From: Planctomycetaceae bacterium
GTDB taxonomy: Bacteria; Planctomycetota; Planctomycetia; Planctomycetales; Planctomycetaceae
DNA length: 64,000 nt
Assembly: GCA_017795105.1 (NCBI GenBank)
Contig: CP051247.1
Location: 2,666,001 to 2,730,000, forward strand
Direction: 5' to 3'
The notes beneath the pieces were generated by a model. The model was not told where the DNA came from. It saw only the letters and a list, made by a program, of their open reading frames with translations, and made no database searches. Positions 17,324 through 27,829 of the stretch are shown piece by piece (position 1 is the stretch's first letter; every line of letters starts with the position of its first letter). Position numbers and translations under genes: made by a program.

Positions 17324-17680
17324 TCACTCCCCAAACAACTGCCGGCCCGACTTAGGATCCGCCTTCTCTTCGGCGGCTTTATTCTGTTTCCGACGGCCGG
17401 CCGATTGTTCCCGCTGATCAAGAGTCGCCGAGGAGTCGAAAGGTTCGGTCTCGACATTCCCGTTTTCATCCATGCTGGTCAGCAGTTCAATCCGCTGCTC
17501 GGCGTTCTGCAACACGCCCAGACAATGCCGCAGCAGCCGCGTTCCCCGCTCGTACTGATCGAGCGACTCTTCGAGCCCCAGCTCACCGTCTTCCAGTCGA
17601 CCGACAATTCCCTGCAGCTCTTCGAGGGCTTCCTCGAAGCCGGGGGGCGTGTCGGTTTCAGTCTTCTTTTTCTTCGCCAT
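17324..17680 (-). CDS. xseB: Exodeoxyribonuclease VII small subunit
   Basis: 118-aa XseB, which binds in several copies to XseA to form exonuclease VII, degrading single-stranded DNA from both ends. The conserved core GFEEALEELQGIVGRLEDGE and LGLEESLDQYERG lies at residues 14-46. The tail after about residue 80 is charged and longer than the usual 80-aa protein (QNKAAEEKADPKSG). The start overlaps the 3' end of xseA by 23 bp, so translation is probably coupled. The pair is transcribed leftward. Confidence 0.93.
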   Translation of the reverse strand: MAKKKKTETDTPPGFEEALEELQGIVGRLEDGELGLEESLDQYERGTRLLRHCLGVLQNAEQRIELLTSMDENGNVETEPFDSSATLDQREQSAGRRKQNKAAEEKADPKSGRQLFGE

Positions 17681-18914
17681 GTTTCGTTGTCTTATCAGTC
17701 AGAGACGACTGGCGGATCTCGACCACGTCGCACCGCAATTCGCCTTCGGAGAGCAGAACATCAACCGCCTGACCGGCCTGGACCTCGGCTGCAGAGCGAA
17801 TCGTCCGCCCCGTTTCCGGATCACGCGTCAGGCTGTAGCCGCGGCTCAGAACCCGCAGAGGGCTCAATGCATCCAGATGAGCCGCCAGTTTTCTTACGTT
17901 TGTCGTTTCCTGATCGTAACGTCTCTTCACACACCGTACCAGTTGCTGATCGAGCTCGTCCAATTGACGCCGCGCGTCGCTCAGCAACTCCTCCGGCTTG
18001 GTAAAGAACCGGTTTCTCGCAATCGTATCCAGCGTGAACCGCGCCTGCCGCGCCCGTCCGATCAGCAGCTGTTTCAATCGCTGCTGAATCTCTTCCAGCC
18101 CAGCCGCCAGTTCAGCCTGATTCGGCACCGCACACTCAGCCGCCTCACTCGGGGTGAGCGCCCGTCGATCGGCCACCAGATCGGCAATACTCACATCGAT
18201 TTCATGCCCGACTGCGCTCACCACCGGAATCGGCGACGCCACAATCGCCCGGGCGACCACCTCTTCATTGAACGGCCACAGGTCTTCCAGACTGCCGCCA
18301 CCCCGGCCGGTAATGATCAACTCCACGTCGGGAATCTGGCCCGCCACCTTGATGCCTTCGGCAATCTGCGGAGCAGCCGTCGGCCCCTGCACCGGAACCG
18401 GGACCACGACGAGTTCACAGATCGGCCAACGACGTGACAGCACCTGCAGCATGTCGCGAACAGCCGCCCCCGTCGGGCTGGTCACCAGGGCAATCTTCTT
18501 TGGATAACGCGGCAGCGGCCGCTTGCGTCCCGGATCAAACAATCCCTCGGCGGCCAGCTTTTCCTGCAGCTGTCGGAACGCCAGTTCAAGCGCCCCCACA
18601 CCCTGCGGGAAAGCCCGCTCGACGATGATCTGGTAACTCCCCCGCGGCGGATACAGTTCGACCGGCCCGACCACGACGATCTCGAGCCCGTCTTCCAGAT
18701 CGAACTTCAGCTTCTGCGCCCGGCTCTTCCACATTACCGCCGAGATCTGAGCGTTCTCGTCTTTCAAGGTGAAATAGACGTGCCCCGACCGGGCCCGCAT
18801 CACGTTGGAAACTTCCCCGACGCAGGTCACCTGATAGAAATTCGACTCGACCAGCTCGCGGATTTCCCGCGTCAGCTCCGAGACAGTCAACGGTGAAGAT
18901 TCAGCTGTGCTCAT
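17658..18914 (-). CDS. xseA: Exodeoxyribonuclease VII large subunit
   Basis: 418-aa catalytic subunit of exonuclease VII. It has an N-terminal OB-fold (VGEVSNVMRARSGHVYFTLKD, about 30-50), then the catalytic domain with IALVTSPTGAAVRDM near 139, LIITGRGGGSLEDLWPFNEE near 188, and SAVGHEIDVSIADLVADRRA near 220. A coiled-coil region that binds XseB follows, then the C-terminal strand with RGYSLTRDPETG. ATG 18914 was chosen because the family N-terminus begins with LTVSELTREI; upstream in-frame residues are not family-like. It forms an operon with xseB (23-bp overlap). The glnA terminator sits just upstream. Confidence 0.95.
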   Translation of the reverse strand: MSTAESSPLTVSELTREIRELVESNFYQVTCVGEVSNVMRARSGHVYFTLKDENAQISAVMWKSRAQKLKFDLEDGLEIVVVGPVELYPPRGSYQIIVERAFPQGVGALELAFRQLQEKLAAEGLFDPGRKRPLPRYPKKIALVTSPTGAAVRDMLQVLSRRWPICELVVVPVPVQGPTAAPQIAEGIKVAGQIPDVELIITGRGGGSLEDLWPFNEEVVARAIVASPIPVVSAVGHEIDVSIADLVADRRALTPSEAAECAVPNQAELAAGLEEIQQRLKQLLIGRARQARFTLDTIARNRFFTKPEELLSDARRQLDELDQQLVRCVKRRYDQETTNVRKLAAHLDALSPLRVLSRGYSLTRDPETGRTIRSAAEVQAGQAVDVLLSEGELRCDVVEIRQSSLTDKTTKHGEEKED

Positions 18915-18965
18915 GCCGGCATGGTAGCTCAAATCAGAAAGATGACCAGCCGCCCAAGGCGCAAC

Positions 18966-18998
18966 AAAAAAGCCGCAACCCAAATCAGGCCGCGGCTT
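18966..18998 (-). terminator. Intrinsic terminator after glnA
   Basis: On the minus strand, AAGCCGC and GCGGCTT form a 7-bp stem followed by a T6 run, 26 bp after the glnA stop codon. Confidence 0.85.
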
Positions 18999-19023
18999 CT
19001 CTTATGTCGACAACATCCCAATA

Positions 19024-20439
<1,416 letters not shown>

Positions 20440-20952
20440 CTGGTACTCCTTGCCTCTTCAGAAAAGTTTTTGCAAACACATGACGTGGTTGCCTTCGCGG
20501 GAAGACCACCTCACGGAGCGATACGATCACTCCGCTGGCTGCCGCACATTCAGCTCCAGCGTCGACAACACCAGACAGAAAGCCATTCTCTCAGCCCGGT
20601 GAACTCTCCTCCTGATCCTGAGCGCTCATGACAGGTTCCGCTTCAGATTGCGATGCACGGAAAGGATTGCAGGTCAGAACGTCCTGCCAGTGAGGGGATC
20701 GTCACTCCAGAGTGACTTCGCTTCTCCCCGCGCAATCGTACAACCACTTTGGCTCTGCACAGCGGCGAAGGTTGTATCAGTAATAGCCAAATTTGACCGC
20801 CGTCGCAATTCCCACTCTTCGACCGCGATGATTTTCCGAAGCCCTCTGAACGCTCCCCGTCGGGGCAGGCAAACGTGTCCCAGTCCGACTTCTCTGCAGT
20901 CTTCCCCTTACCGGAGAACTCAACCAGCAGCCCTCACTCCACGACAGTCGAC
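20440..20952. other. Intergenic region upstream of glnA
   Basis: 513 bp without a supportable gene. It must hold the glnA promoter (minus strand) and the 3' end of the ABC permease transcript. I see no convincing -10/-35 pair, no sigma-54 box, no riboswitch fold and none of the palindromic repeats that fill most other gaps. Confidence 0.5.
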
Positions 20953-22500
20953 CTACGCAGACACCGGCGGGTCGGCAGCCGCCATCGGCTCGGCGGTCTC
21001 TTCAGAAGGCTCGGGCAGCGGACGATCCGGCGACAGGATCTCGTGAGACGCGACCATCATCGGCCAGAAATTCGCCAGCACACCAACAATCGCCGCGAAG
21101 GAAAGCAGCGACAGAATCGACTGATTCCGCCCGCGATCGATTTCATTCAATGTCGAAATCGGATCGGTGATCTGCAGAATGTGATAGCCGGCTCCCGAGC
21201 GATCGTAGTAACCGACTGCAGCCAGAACCATGTACGGCACGATCGCCCCAAACGCGAAGATCACAATCAGCAGCGTCCGGGCGTGCATCGGCTTCAGTTC
21301 CGTCGACACCTTCAACAGGTTCCGCGACATGAACGTCCCCAGCCCCAGATAAGCCACGATATACAGCATCAGGGCCGAAATGATCTGGAACTCGCTTGAA
21401 CCGAACCCGGACACCATCGGCAAGGTCAGCAGCGCCAGCGTCAGGACAATCATCAGATTGATCAGCACGAGCAGATAGCCCCGCGTTCCCCCCGGCATGA
21501 ATGGCACCAGCAGCATCCGCAGGGCAGCTCGTTGCGGCAACTCTCGACGAATCCGCCGCGAGAGGTAATCCCGCTCCATCGAGACGAAGAACCCAAACGC
21601 TGCCCAGTGGATGAGCGTCATCACACAGACCATCATGAAGATGTCATCATCGATCCGGCCGCCAAAGTAGAACGCTCCCGCGATCATCAGCCCCCACGCC
21701 AGCAGGCTCTGCCCCGTCCCAATCAGTCGCACTCCCGTCGACTTGTTCCCGGCTTCATACATCAGCTGCGAAATCGTAATCTGCAGAAACAGCAGGAAGT
21801 AAGAGACACCCATTACGAAGAAGCAAATTAGCGCCGTCACAAAATCGGGATCACTGAGCACATTCTCCTGCATGGAAGCGAACGAGAGCCCCAGAATCGA
21901 TGAGAACGCCGTCGCCAGTCCGCCCATAATGAACAGCGAACTCAGCGTCTGCACCTGCCGGTTCGAAGCGACCGTGCTCAGCATCAGCGTGAACGTACAG
22001 AGCAGAATCGAGGTGCCCAGCAGAATCAGCAGCAGCACGACCATCGAAACCAGGTCGAACCCCTGCAGCAGCGAAGTAAACGCGATGAACGGCGCGATCG
22101 CACAGTAATACACCAGAATCTGCACGATCGAGTTCGACAACTTCCCCAGCACGATCTGCCGCGGTGTCAGCGAGGTAATACTCAACAACTCATACGTCTG
22201 CGCATCCTGTTCGGTCAGCAGGCTGCGATAGGCCGTAAACGGCACGATCACCAGCACGGCTGCACTCAGCACGACATAAAACGCCTGGAAGAACTCGCGT
22301 CCCGGCGTGCCGTATTCGAGATTCTGCCCCGACATCGTCGAGCCGAAAATGCAGATCAGCCACGAAGCAATCAGCAGCAGCATGAACGTGGCGACGAACG
22401 ATCGACTCTTCAGAGCTTGCCGCGTCTCTTTGACCAGAATCGGATTCATCCGATCGCTGAAACTCTCAAGTCGCGAATCCGGGATCTGCAGCACACTCAT
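20953..22500 (-). CDS. ABC-2 type transporter permease
   Basis: 515-aa integral membrane protein with about 11-12 hydrophobic segments, the first near residue 35 (SFVATFMLLLIASWLICIFG). The ABC-2 permease signature is seen in LLTEQDAQTYELLSITSLTPRQIVLGKL, the coupling-helix region between segments 2 and 3. Start ATG 22500 has a GGAG site 8 bp upstream; the frame upstream to 22641 lacks support. No ATP-binding subunit is adjacent, so it must pair with one encoded elsewhere. The substrate is unknown. In planctomycetes such proteins are often part of Gld-like or lipoprotein/toxin export systems, but nothing here decides it. Confidence 0.85.
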   Translation of the reverse strand: MSVLQIPDSRLESFSDRMNPILVKETRQALKSRSFVATFMLLLIASWLICIFGSTMSGQNLEYGTPGREFFQAFYVVLSAAVLVIVPFTAYRSLLTEQDAQTYELLSITSLTPRQIVLGKLSNSIVQILVYYCAIAPFIAFTSLLQGFDLVSMVVLLLILLGTSILLCTFTLMLSTVASNRQVQTLSSLFIMGGLATAFSSILGLSFASMQENVLSDPDFVTALICFFVMGVSYFLLFLQITISQLMYEAGNKSTGVRLIGTGQSLLAWGLMIAGAFYFGGRIDDDIFMMVCVMTLIHWAAFGFFVSMERDYLSRRIRRELPQRAALRMLLVPFMPGGTRGYLLVLINLMIVLTLALLTLPMVSGFGSSEFQIISALMLYIVAYLGLGTFMSRNLLKVSTELKPMHARTLLIVIFAFGAIVPYMVLAAVGYYDRSGAGYHILQITDPISTLNEIDRGRNQSILSLLSFAAIVGVLANFWPMMVASHEILSPDRPLPEPSEETAEPMAAADPPVSA

Positions 22501-22810
22501 GAATTCCACTCCGGAAGTTGAACGCAGGGAGTCGGACCAGTCGGGCACGGACGGCGAACGCCGCTCCAGAAATCGCCTCGACCGGGGACGTCTGCTCATT
22601 ATGCAGCAAAGACGCCCGCTTTGCACCAGCGAGACGCTCAAATCGACGTCAGAAGATCACGACTCCCGAACAACGCTGAAGACCTGCATTCGGTTCATTC
22701 CGAAATCCGACAAGCCTGCACACCACACATCAATCCTTATTGGTATGTTGTATGCACAGCTCAATGACCACCACATTCTGATGACGAATCTTGCGAAAAG
22801 GGCCGACCTC

Positions 22811-24031
22811 ATGCAGCGTTTCCACCTGTTTCTAACGCTCGTACTCGCCATTGCCGTCGGATTGCTTGCATGGCAGCTCGCGCTGCTCAACGGTCGAATG
22901 GCTGCCAACAGCACCGAAGTTCCCGGTCTGCAGTCGATCCGAGAGGACTTAAAGCAAATTCGAGAAGACTTCTCCAATCGCATTCGTCGCGAACCGCCAG
23001 CTCAACCGGCCTCTGGAGATCGGTCCTCCGCCGACGCCCTGCTCTCCGATGTCACCCTCATACTCCGGACAGCCGATGGCCGCCCGTTGCCGGGCTTCGA
23101 AATTGAACTCGAATCGGATGAAACCGAAGCCCGCACGATTCAGGTGAAAGAAGTCACCGACGAACAGGGCCGCATTAATCGCAAGATCCCCTACGGCAAA
23201 TACGACGTCAAATTCCGTGAACCCGGCGGCTGGTACGCCTTCCGCGAGTTTCTGGTCGCCTTCGATCAGCCACAGACCTTCGAAGTCGTCGGCCCCGATC
23301 CCGATGAACGCGCGACAGTGAACTTCACCTCCACTCTCGATCCCGCAGGTTTGCAGGGACTACGTTTCGGAGAATTTCGCGAGAGCGTGGGCGGAAACGC
23401 CTGGTCTGAACCCAATGCTCCCGCTCCCGGAGAAGAGTCCGAACGATTCTCAACATTCCCCACACTGGGTAACGGCATCACCGAAGTCGCCGCCTACGTC
23501 GAACTCATTCTCGACCAGACGCTCGACCAGCCCGATGGCACACAGCTTTCATGGCGCTGGAACCGCGCGAAACTCGATCAGATCCCCATCCTGTTGATCA
23601 CCGCTCAAAACCAGATCCGCACCTGCACCGAAATCGACTCGGAAACGACGAGAGACTCCGTCGGCGAATTCTTCACCAATTTCGGCGACCGCGAATCGCT
23701 CGGCTACCTGCTCCTCGACATCGGGGAAACCACGTCCGAATTCCAGCTCGAACTCGCGACCGGAGAACTGAGAGTCACCATCGAACGCATCATCGGCCGC
23801 TTCGATGATCAACTCGCCAACGACCTCGCCGGACTCCCCCCAGCCACATCGAGACAACTCTGGTTGACCGGCCAGATGGACGCCACCTCGCCATGGCTCG
23901 ATCGCTTCCTCAGTTTCGAAAACTGGGAACGCGGCGAAAGCATCCGTCATCACGCCAAACGAACCATCGACCTCAACGCCGATGAAAACATCACCATCAG
24001 TCTCACGTCCCCAGCGAATGCAGCGGAATAG
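22811..24031 (+). CDS. Membrane-anchored protein of unknown function
   Basis: 406 aa: an N-terminal membrane anchor (FHLFLTLVLAIAVGLLAWQLALL), a short helix (SIREDLKQIREDFSNRI), then an exterior region. Residues about 75-150 (LILRTADGRPLPGFEIELES to GRINRKIPYGKYDVKF) look like a carboxypeptidase-regulatory or transthyretin-like beta domain. The rest is not recognised. ATG 22811 was chosen for its AAGGG upstream and because the anchor starts there; ATG 22781 is an alternative. It stands divergent from the ABC permease. A role in cell-surface structure is possible but only a guess. Confidence 0.7.
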   Translation: MQRFHLFLTLVLAIAVGLLAWQLALLNGRMAANSTEVPGLQSIREDLKQIREDFSNRIRREPPAQPASGDRSSADALLSDVTLILRTADGRPLPGFEIELESDETEARTIQVKEVTDEQGRINRKIPYGKYDVKFREPGGWYAFREFLVAFDQPQTFEVVGPDPDERATVNFTSTLDPAGLQGLRFGEFRESVGGNAWSEPNAPAPGEESERFSTFPTLGNGITEVAAYVELILDQTLDQPDGTQLSWRWNRAKLDQIPILLITAQNQIRTCTEIDSETTRDSVGEFFTNFGDRESLGYLLLDIGETTSEFQLELATGELRVTIERIIGRFDDQLANDLAGLPPATSRQLWLTGQMDATSPWLDRFLSFENWERGESIRHHAKRTIDLNADENITISLTSPANAAE

Positions 24032-24216
24032 GCGTTAACGTCCACCGCGGAATAACAGGGACATCCTCTTCAGCCGATTCGATCGTTCACCAATTGAGAA
24101 AAAGAGCGATCCACTCCATGGCAAGCTCTGCCCCCTCACGCTAACCTGAACAGAACACCACACAAGATCCTCGCCTGGGCCAGGGCGTTCCTCACGCCTT
24201 CACTGGAGTTGCCCCA

Positions 24217-24807
24217 ATGCTGGAATGGCTGAACAGAAAATTCCGATCGCAATCCGCTCGCCCGGATTCCCGTCCCGCCCCTCCCAAACCCGAATGTTAC
24301 CTCCTGAGTCTCAACGTTGTTCCGGATGAAGGGGAAGACTTCGACGCGGAAGCCTGCGAACGGCTGCTCGACGTGATCCGGATGAAAGGGGCGGCCAGCG
24401 TCAGCGACGTCTTTCGCATGAACATCGCCGTGACCATTGAAGACTTCTTCGAAGGCAACCGCTGCAAACATTCGATTGCCGCCAACGTCGATCCCCCTTC
24501 TCCGTTTGATTCGGCTCAGTCCTGGGCGATTCATCTCAAAACCATCCGCGCCCGCCGCGATGTTCACGACGTCCTGATCCAAATCGGAATGGTCGAACCG
24601 TACGAAGACAACCGCCTCGGCAGCTGGCCCTATGCCGATATGATCTGGGTCTATTCCAGTCTCCCTCAGGACAAAGTCGCCGCACTGCTCAAACCGCTGC
24701 AGCCCGATGAAATTCAGGACGCATCCCGCAAAGATCCCGAGGGATCCATCGAACCTCCTGTCCCCGCTCCACCCGGCATCACGCCTTATTGGGTCTGGTG
24801 GGATTAA
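24217..24807 (+). CDS. Hypothetical protein
   Basis: 196-aa soluble protein, not recognised. The N-terminus is MLEWLNRKFRSQ with a Pro-rich linker (SRPAPPKPE). The body alternates strands and helices (CYLLSLNVVPDEGEDFDAEA, SDVFRMNIAVTIEDFFEG), and the C-terminus is Pro-rich, ending YWVWWD. It is the first of three short plus-strand genes (24217, 24849, 25457) of similar size and acidic composition that likely form an operon. The second gene also opens with a short basic helix (MGLFDFLKRKEE), so they may be distantly related or modelled on the same layout. Confidence 0.65.
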   Translation: MLEWLNRKFRSQSARPDSRPAPPKPECYLLSLNVVPDEGEDFDAEACERLLDVIRMKGAASVSDVFRMNIAVTIEDFFEGNRCKHSIAANVDPPSPFDSAQSWAIHLKTIRARRDVHDVLIQIGMVEPYEDNRLGSWPYADMIWVYSSLPQDKVAALLKPLQPDEIQDASRKDPEGSIEPPVPAPPGITPYWVWWD

Positions 24808-24848
24808 CCGCAAATGCCATCGCTCGAATCTCATTGAAAGTCCGCACC

Positions 24849-25412
24849 ATGGGCCTGTTCGATTTCCTGAAACGCAAAGAAGAGCCCAGGCCCCCGGAAC
24901 GGCAGGGCCCGCGTCCTGACTACGTCTTTGCTCACTACGCTCTCCGCAGCTTCGCGCTGTCCGAGCCGCTTCAGGTTCTCGGCATGCTCGCCTCGCCGAA
25001 GGCCAATCGCTTTCTCGATCTCATCATCGAAACCGTCACCAAGCAATGTGGCAACGCCCCCTCATTCACGTCCGCGGACATCAAAGTCCATCCTCTCCGC
25101 ATCAGAGACCATGCCGTCTCGATCGTGGAACTTCCCGGCGTCGAGCAACCCGCCGAAGCCTATTTTGTCGCCCTGGTTCTGCCGATTTCCGCGCTGCCCA
25201 GCGACGAGTCTGACGAAGTGACCGAAGGCTCGGCTCGATACTTCACACTCGAAAAGACCCTGAGCATGGGAGAGCCTGACGACAAAGCACCGCCCACCGT
25301 CTTTTGCGAATGGAATCACGACGCGCACGCCAACTACGGCGAAGGGCCCGCCCCGACACTCAAAGGTTTCGCCGACACACTGGCAAACCATCTGAGCTCA
25401 GCCGCATCGTAA
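24849..25412 (+). CDS. Hypothetical protein
   Basis: 187-aa soluble protein, not recognised. It opens with MGLFDFLKRKEEPRPPERQG, a start typical of small bacterial proteins with a basic amphipathic helix, followed by a mixed alpha/beta body (SEPLQVLGMLASPKANRFLDL, AYFVALVLPISALPSDESDE, TVFCEWNHDAHANYGEGP). ATG 24849 fits the family-like start; the frame before it back to 24789 is intergenic. The gap to the preceding gene is 41 bp and to the next 44 bp, consistent with one transcript. Its size and acidic nature recall immunity or inhibitor proteins, but there is no direct evidence. Confidence 0.65.
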   Translation: MGLFDFLKRKEEPRPPERQGPRPDYVFAHYALRSFALSEPLQVLGMLASPKANRFLDLIIETVTKQCGNAPSFTSADIKVHPLRIRDHAVSIVELPGVEQPAEAYFVALVLPISALPSDESDEVTEGSARYFTLEKTLSMGEPDDKAPPTVFCEWNHDAHANYGEGPAPTLKGFADTLANHLSSAAS

Positions 25413-25456
25413 TCTACCCCGGTTGACCCGACTGACAACATCTGAGGAATGCCACC

Positions 25457-26203
25457 ATGAGCGACCATTGGGAGTTTTATCTCACTGAAATGAACGATGC
25501 CCCCGCGACCATTCTGGTCGACATTGGCATCAGCAAGATTCTCGATTCGCTTCCGGAGATCATGTGCCGGATCGAGTTCACATTCCCAAACCCCACGCAA
25601 GGTGGCCTCCCTTCGACGCCGGAAGAGAATGAACAAGCCAACGCCATCGAAGACGAACTCAACAGCCTGGCGGAGTCGGAAGGGCATCACTACCTCGGCC
25701 GGCTCACATGCGAGGGCAAACGCTATTTCTTCTTCTACACCGACAACCCGCCGAGCCTCGGCAATGGGATGAAAGCGATCAACGACCGCCGCAATCTTGA
25801 ACTGAAGGCGGCTGCCCTCAAAGACCCCGGCCACGAGCAATACTGGAACACGCTCTACCCGACCGGACAGGACTGGCAGGTCATTAAGGACACCCGAGTC
25901 CTTCAGGCCCTCGCCCAGGAGAACGACGACCCCAGCATCGAACGCGAAGTTGACCATTGGGCTTACTTCAAAGACATCGAATCGGCGACCGAGTTTCAGG
26001 AATGGTCTCAGGCCGTCGGTTGCCAGCCCCGCGAAGAAATCGAATTCGATGACGGCTCCTACTCGGTCAAGCTCTACCACACCGGCCGCATGGACCTGGG
26101 ATCCATCACGAGCGTCACCGTTCCCCTCGCCCTGAAAGCCGAACAACTCGGCGGCAACTACGACGGCTGGGAAACCCCACTCATGCGGAAAGACCCGTCG
26201 TAG
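25457..26203 (+). CDS. DUF695 / RraB-like two-domain protein
   Basis: 248-aa cytoplasmic protein. Residues 1-125 match the DUF695 pattern (DHWEFYLTEMNDAPATILVD, ending in the YFFFYTDNPP strand). Residues about 160-240 look like RraB, the ribonuclease E inhibitor B fold (REVDHWAYFKDIESATEFQEW, then SVKLYHTGRMDLGSITSVT). This fusion is recurrent in bacteria and of unknown function; binding to RNase E has not been shown for such fusions as far as I know. It ends the three-gene cluster begun at 24217. The TAG stop is followed by AGCC, similar to the TAGAGC termini of elements elsewhere. Confidence 0.75.
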   Translation: MSDHWEFYLTEMNDAPATILVDIGISKILDSLPEIMCRIEFTFPNPTQGGLPSTPEENEQANAIEDELNSLAESEGHHYLGRLTCEGKRYFFFYTDNPPSLGNGMKAINDRRNLELKAAALKDPGHEQYWNTLYPTGQDWQVIKDTRVLQALAQENDDPSIEREVDHWAYFKDIESATEFQEWSQAVGCQPREEIEFDDGSYSVKLYHTGRMDLGSITSVTVPLALKAEQLGGNYDGWETPLMRKDPS

Positions 26204-26243
26204 AGCCAGCGCCCTCGCCAATCTCTAGAGTCGCCTGCATAAC

Positions 26244-26293
26244 GGATGGCCCAGAGATTTATCTCTGGGTGGCTACAGCCACAAGCGGCCTGT
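26244..26293 (+). repeat. Class I two-hairpin repeat
   Basis: GGATGGC, stem CCCAGAGA/TCTCTGGG, second stem GTGGC-TACA-GCCAC (loop one base longer than in other copies), then AAGCGGC. Confidence 0.85.
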
Positions 26294-26470
26294 CGTTAGC
26301 GCAGATCAACCGCAGGAAACGGTCTGCTAAATAGAAAACAGGCGGAAGCAGCTGGTTGACGCATGCGGCCGACGCAGCTTCCTGCGCCTTAGAACGCGGG
26401 ATTTATGACTCAAACGGTTTCGCCCAGATGATGCATAGACTGACACTCTGAAATAGTCGAGCAAATCATG

Positions 26471-26531
26471 TCCCTTCGCCCCCTTTAGAGGGAGAAGGTG
26501 CCCGAAGGGCGGATGAGGGGGCAGTCAACCA
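26471..26531 (+). repeat. Class V repeat with conserved tail
   Basis: TCCCTTCGCCCCCTT, AGAGGGAGAAGG, GTGCCCGAAGGGC, GGATGAGGGGGC and the tail GTCAACCAGCG. The 527-bp gap 26204-26730 otherwise shows no gene. Confidence 0.85.
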
Positions 26532-26730
26532 GCGATGCCCCACACAAGTGAGAACGAACGGCCCGTGGAACCCGCCCCCATTCCACCTGCACCACCTGTA
26601 ACGATTCTCCGGCCGCACCCAACCGACCTCGGCTCGAATCTACTGTCCACGTTCACCACGTCCTCACCGGCGAGCTAGGGTTGAAGTAACCATTCCACCC
26701 CATCGTTCCCAACTGCCGGAAGACATCGCG

Positions 26731-27717
26731 ATGCCGCAGAACTACCTCGACCAGTGGACCCCGGAACAATTCGAAGTGCTCGAAGAGGCGATCCTCGTCG
26801 CGAAGCATAAGATCCATTCGACCGGCCTCTTCTCCGACGAAGCTCTGGCCGACCTGATCGATCGCCATCCCTCCGACTATCTCACCATCGCCGCCATGGG
26901 CCGCGATGCCAACAAGTTCGAGTGGATGGTCGGCGAACGGGGCGACCTGACCGCGATGGAACTGCTCGACGCCGTCCGCAACGGTCAACTCTGGCTGAAC
27001 GTCATCGCCATCACGAAATTCCACGATGAATACCGCAAGCTCATCGACGACGTCTACAACGAACTCGAAGCCAGCAACCCCCGCTTCAAAGCGCAGAACC
27101 GCTCCGGCAACATTCTCATTTCTTCGCCGCATGCGATGGTCTACTACCACATCGACCTGCCGGTCAACATGCTCTGGCACCTGCGTGGCGAGAAACGGGT
27201 CTGGGTCTATCCGCCGTTCGATCCCCGATTCGTTGCCCCGAAAAACATCGAACGACTCATCGTCGGCGAAATGGCCGAAGACATGCCGTACCATACATGG
27301 TTCGAAGACTACGCCCTTTCCTTCGATGTCAAACCGGGCCAGCTCATCACCTGGCCGCAGAACACACCACATCGGGTAAGCAACCTCGAAGGGCTCAACG
27401 TGTCCCTGTCGACCGAACACCGCAACCCGCGGGCTCAACGCCGGTTGAATGTCCATCGGGCCAACCGTCTGCTCCGCCAGAAGTTCGGCTGCGAATGCCG
27501 CTCCATCAGCCCGGACGGTTTCACCGCCCGCTGCAAGGAAGTCATCGCTCGCGGCTCGAATTTGACAACGCGACTCATCGGCAAGAAAACCGAGGAACCA
27601 TTCAGCTATCGCAAGCGGTTCCTCGTTGATCCTTCCGCCGAAAAGGGCTGGCGTCTGCTCGATGGCGAACAGCCGGAAACCTTCGAAGAAGAAAACGCCG
27701 TCCTGATGGGCGTCTAG
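26731..27717 (+). CDS. JmjC/cupin-like oxygenase family protein
   Basis: 328-aa cytoplasmic protein with a cupin-type core like the JmjC/cupin_8 Fe(II)/2-oxoglutarate oxygenases. Candidate metal ligands are the His and Asp of YYHIDLPVNMLW (about residues 138-149) and the His of WPQNTPHRVSN near 212. LRGEKRVWVYPP is the characteristic strand after HxD, and KPGQLITWPQ precedes the distal His. The substrate is unknown. The C-terminal 90 residues are basic (RAQRRLNVHRANRLLRQK) and not recognised. It is convergent with the helicase gene; a pair of hairpins fills the 112-bp gap. The TAG stop begins the terminal repeat of that element. Confidence 0.78.
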   Translation: MPQNYLDQWTPEQFEVLEEAILVAKHKIHSTGLFSDEALADLIDRHPSDYLTIAAMGRDANKFEWMVGERGDLTAMELLDAVRNGQLWLNVIAITKFHDEYRKLIDDVYNELEASNPRFKAQNRSGNILISSPHAMVYYHIDLPVNMLWHLRGEKRVWVYPPFDPRFVAPKNIERLIVGEMAEDMPYHTWFEDYALSFDVKPGQLITWPQNTPHRVSNLEGLNVSLSTEHRNPRAQRRLNVHRANRLLRQKFGCECRSISPDGFTARCKEVIARGSNLTTRLIGKKTEEPFSYRKRFLVDPSAEKGWRLLDGEQPETFEEENAVLMGV

Positions 27718-27818
27718 AGCAGTTCACTTTATGGTGTAACCGTTCCGTCCGCGAAAGATACAGCGTTTCAGGCCAATCAACGCTCATTCGCGGACATACG
27801 GTAGAGCGATCCGCTCTA
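27715..27818. repeat. Structured element between convergent genes
   Basis: Bounded by TAGAGC (27715) and GCTCTA (27813). It contains a nested stem: GTCCGCGAA (27747) with TTCGCGGAC (27787), and inside it AGCGTT (27762) with AACGCT (27779). A second hairpin AGAGCG-ATC-CGCTCT follows at 27803-27817. It may end both converging transcripts. No T-run is present, so it is not a standard intrinsic terminator. Confidence 0.6.
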
Positions 27819-27829
27819 AGCTCGGCGGC

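Noticed and set aside
20440..20952. Sigma-54 promoter or glutamine riboswitch before glnA
   Set aside because: I scanned both strands for GG-N10-GC and for a glnA-type motif and found no convincing match.
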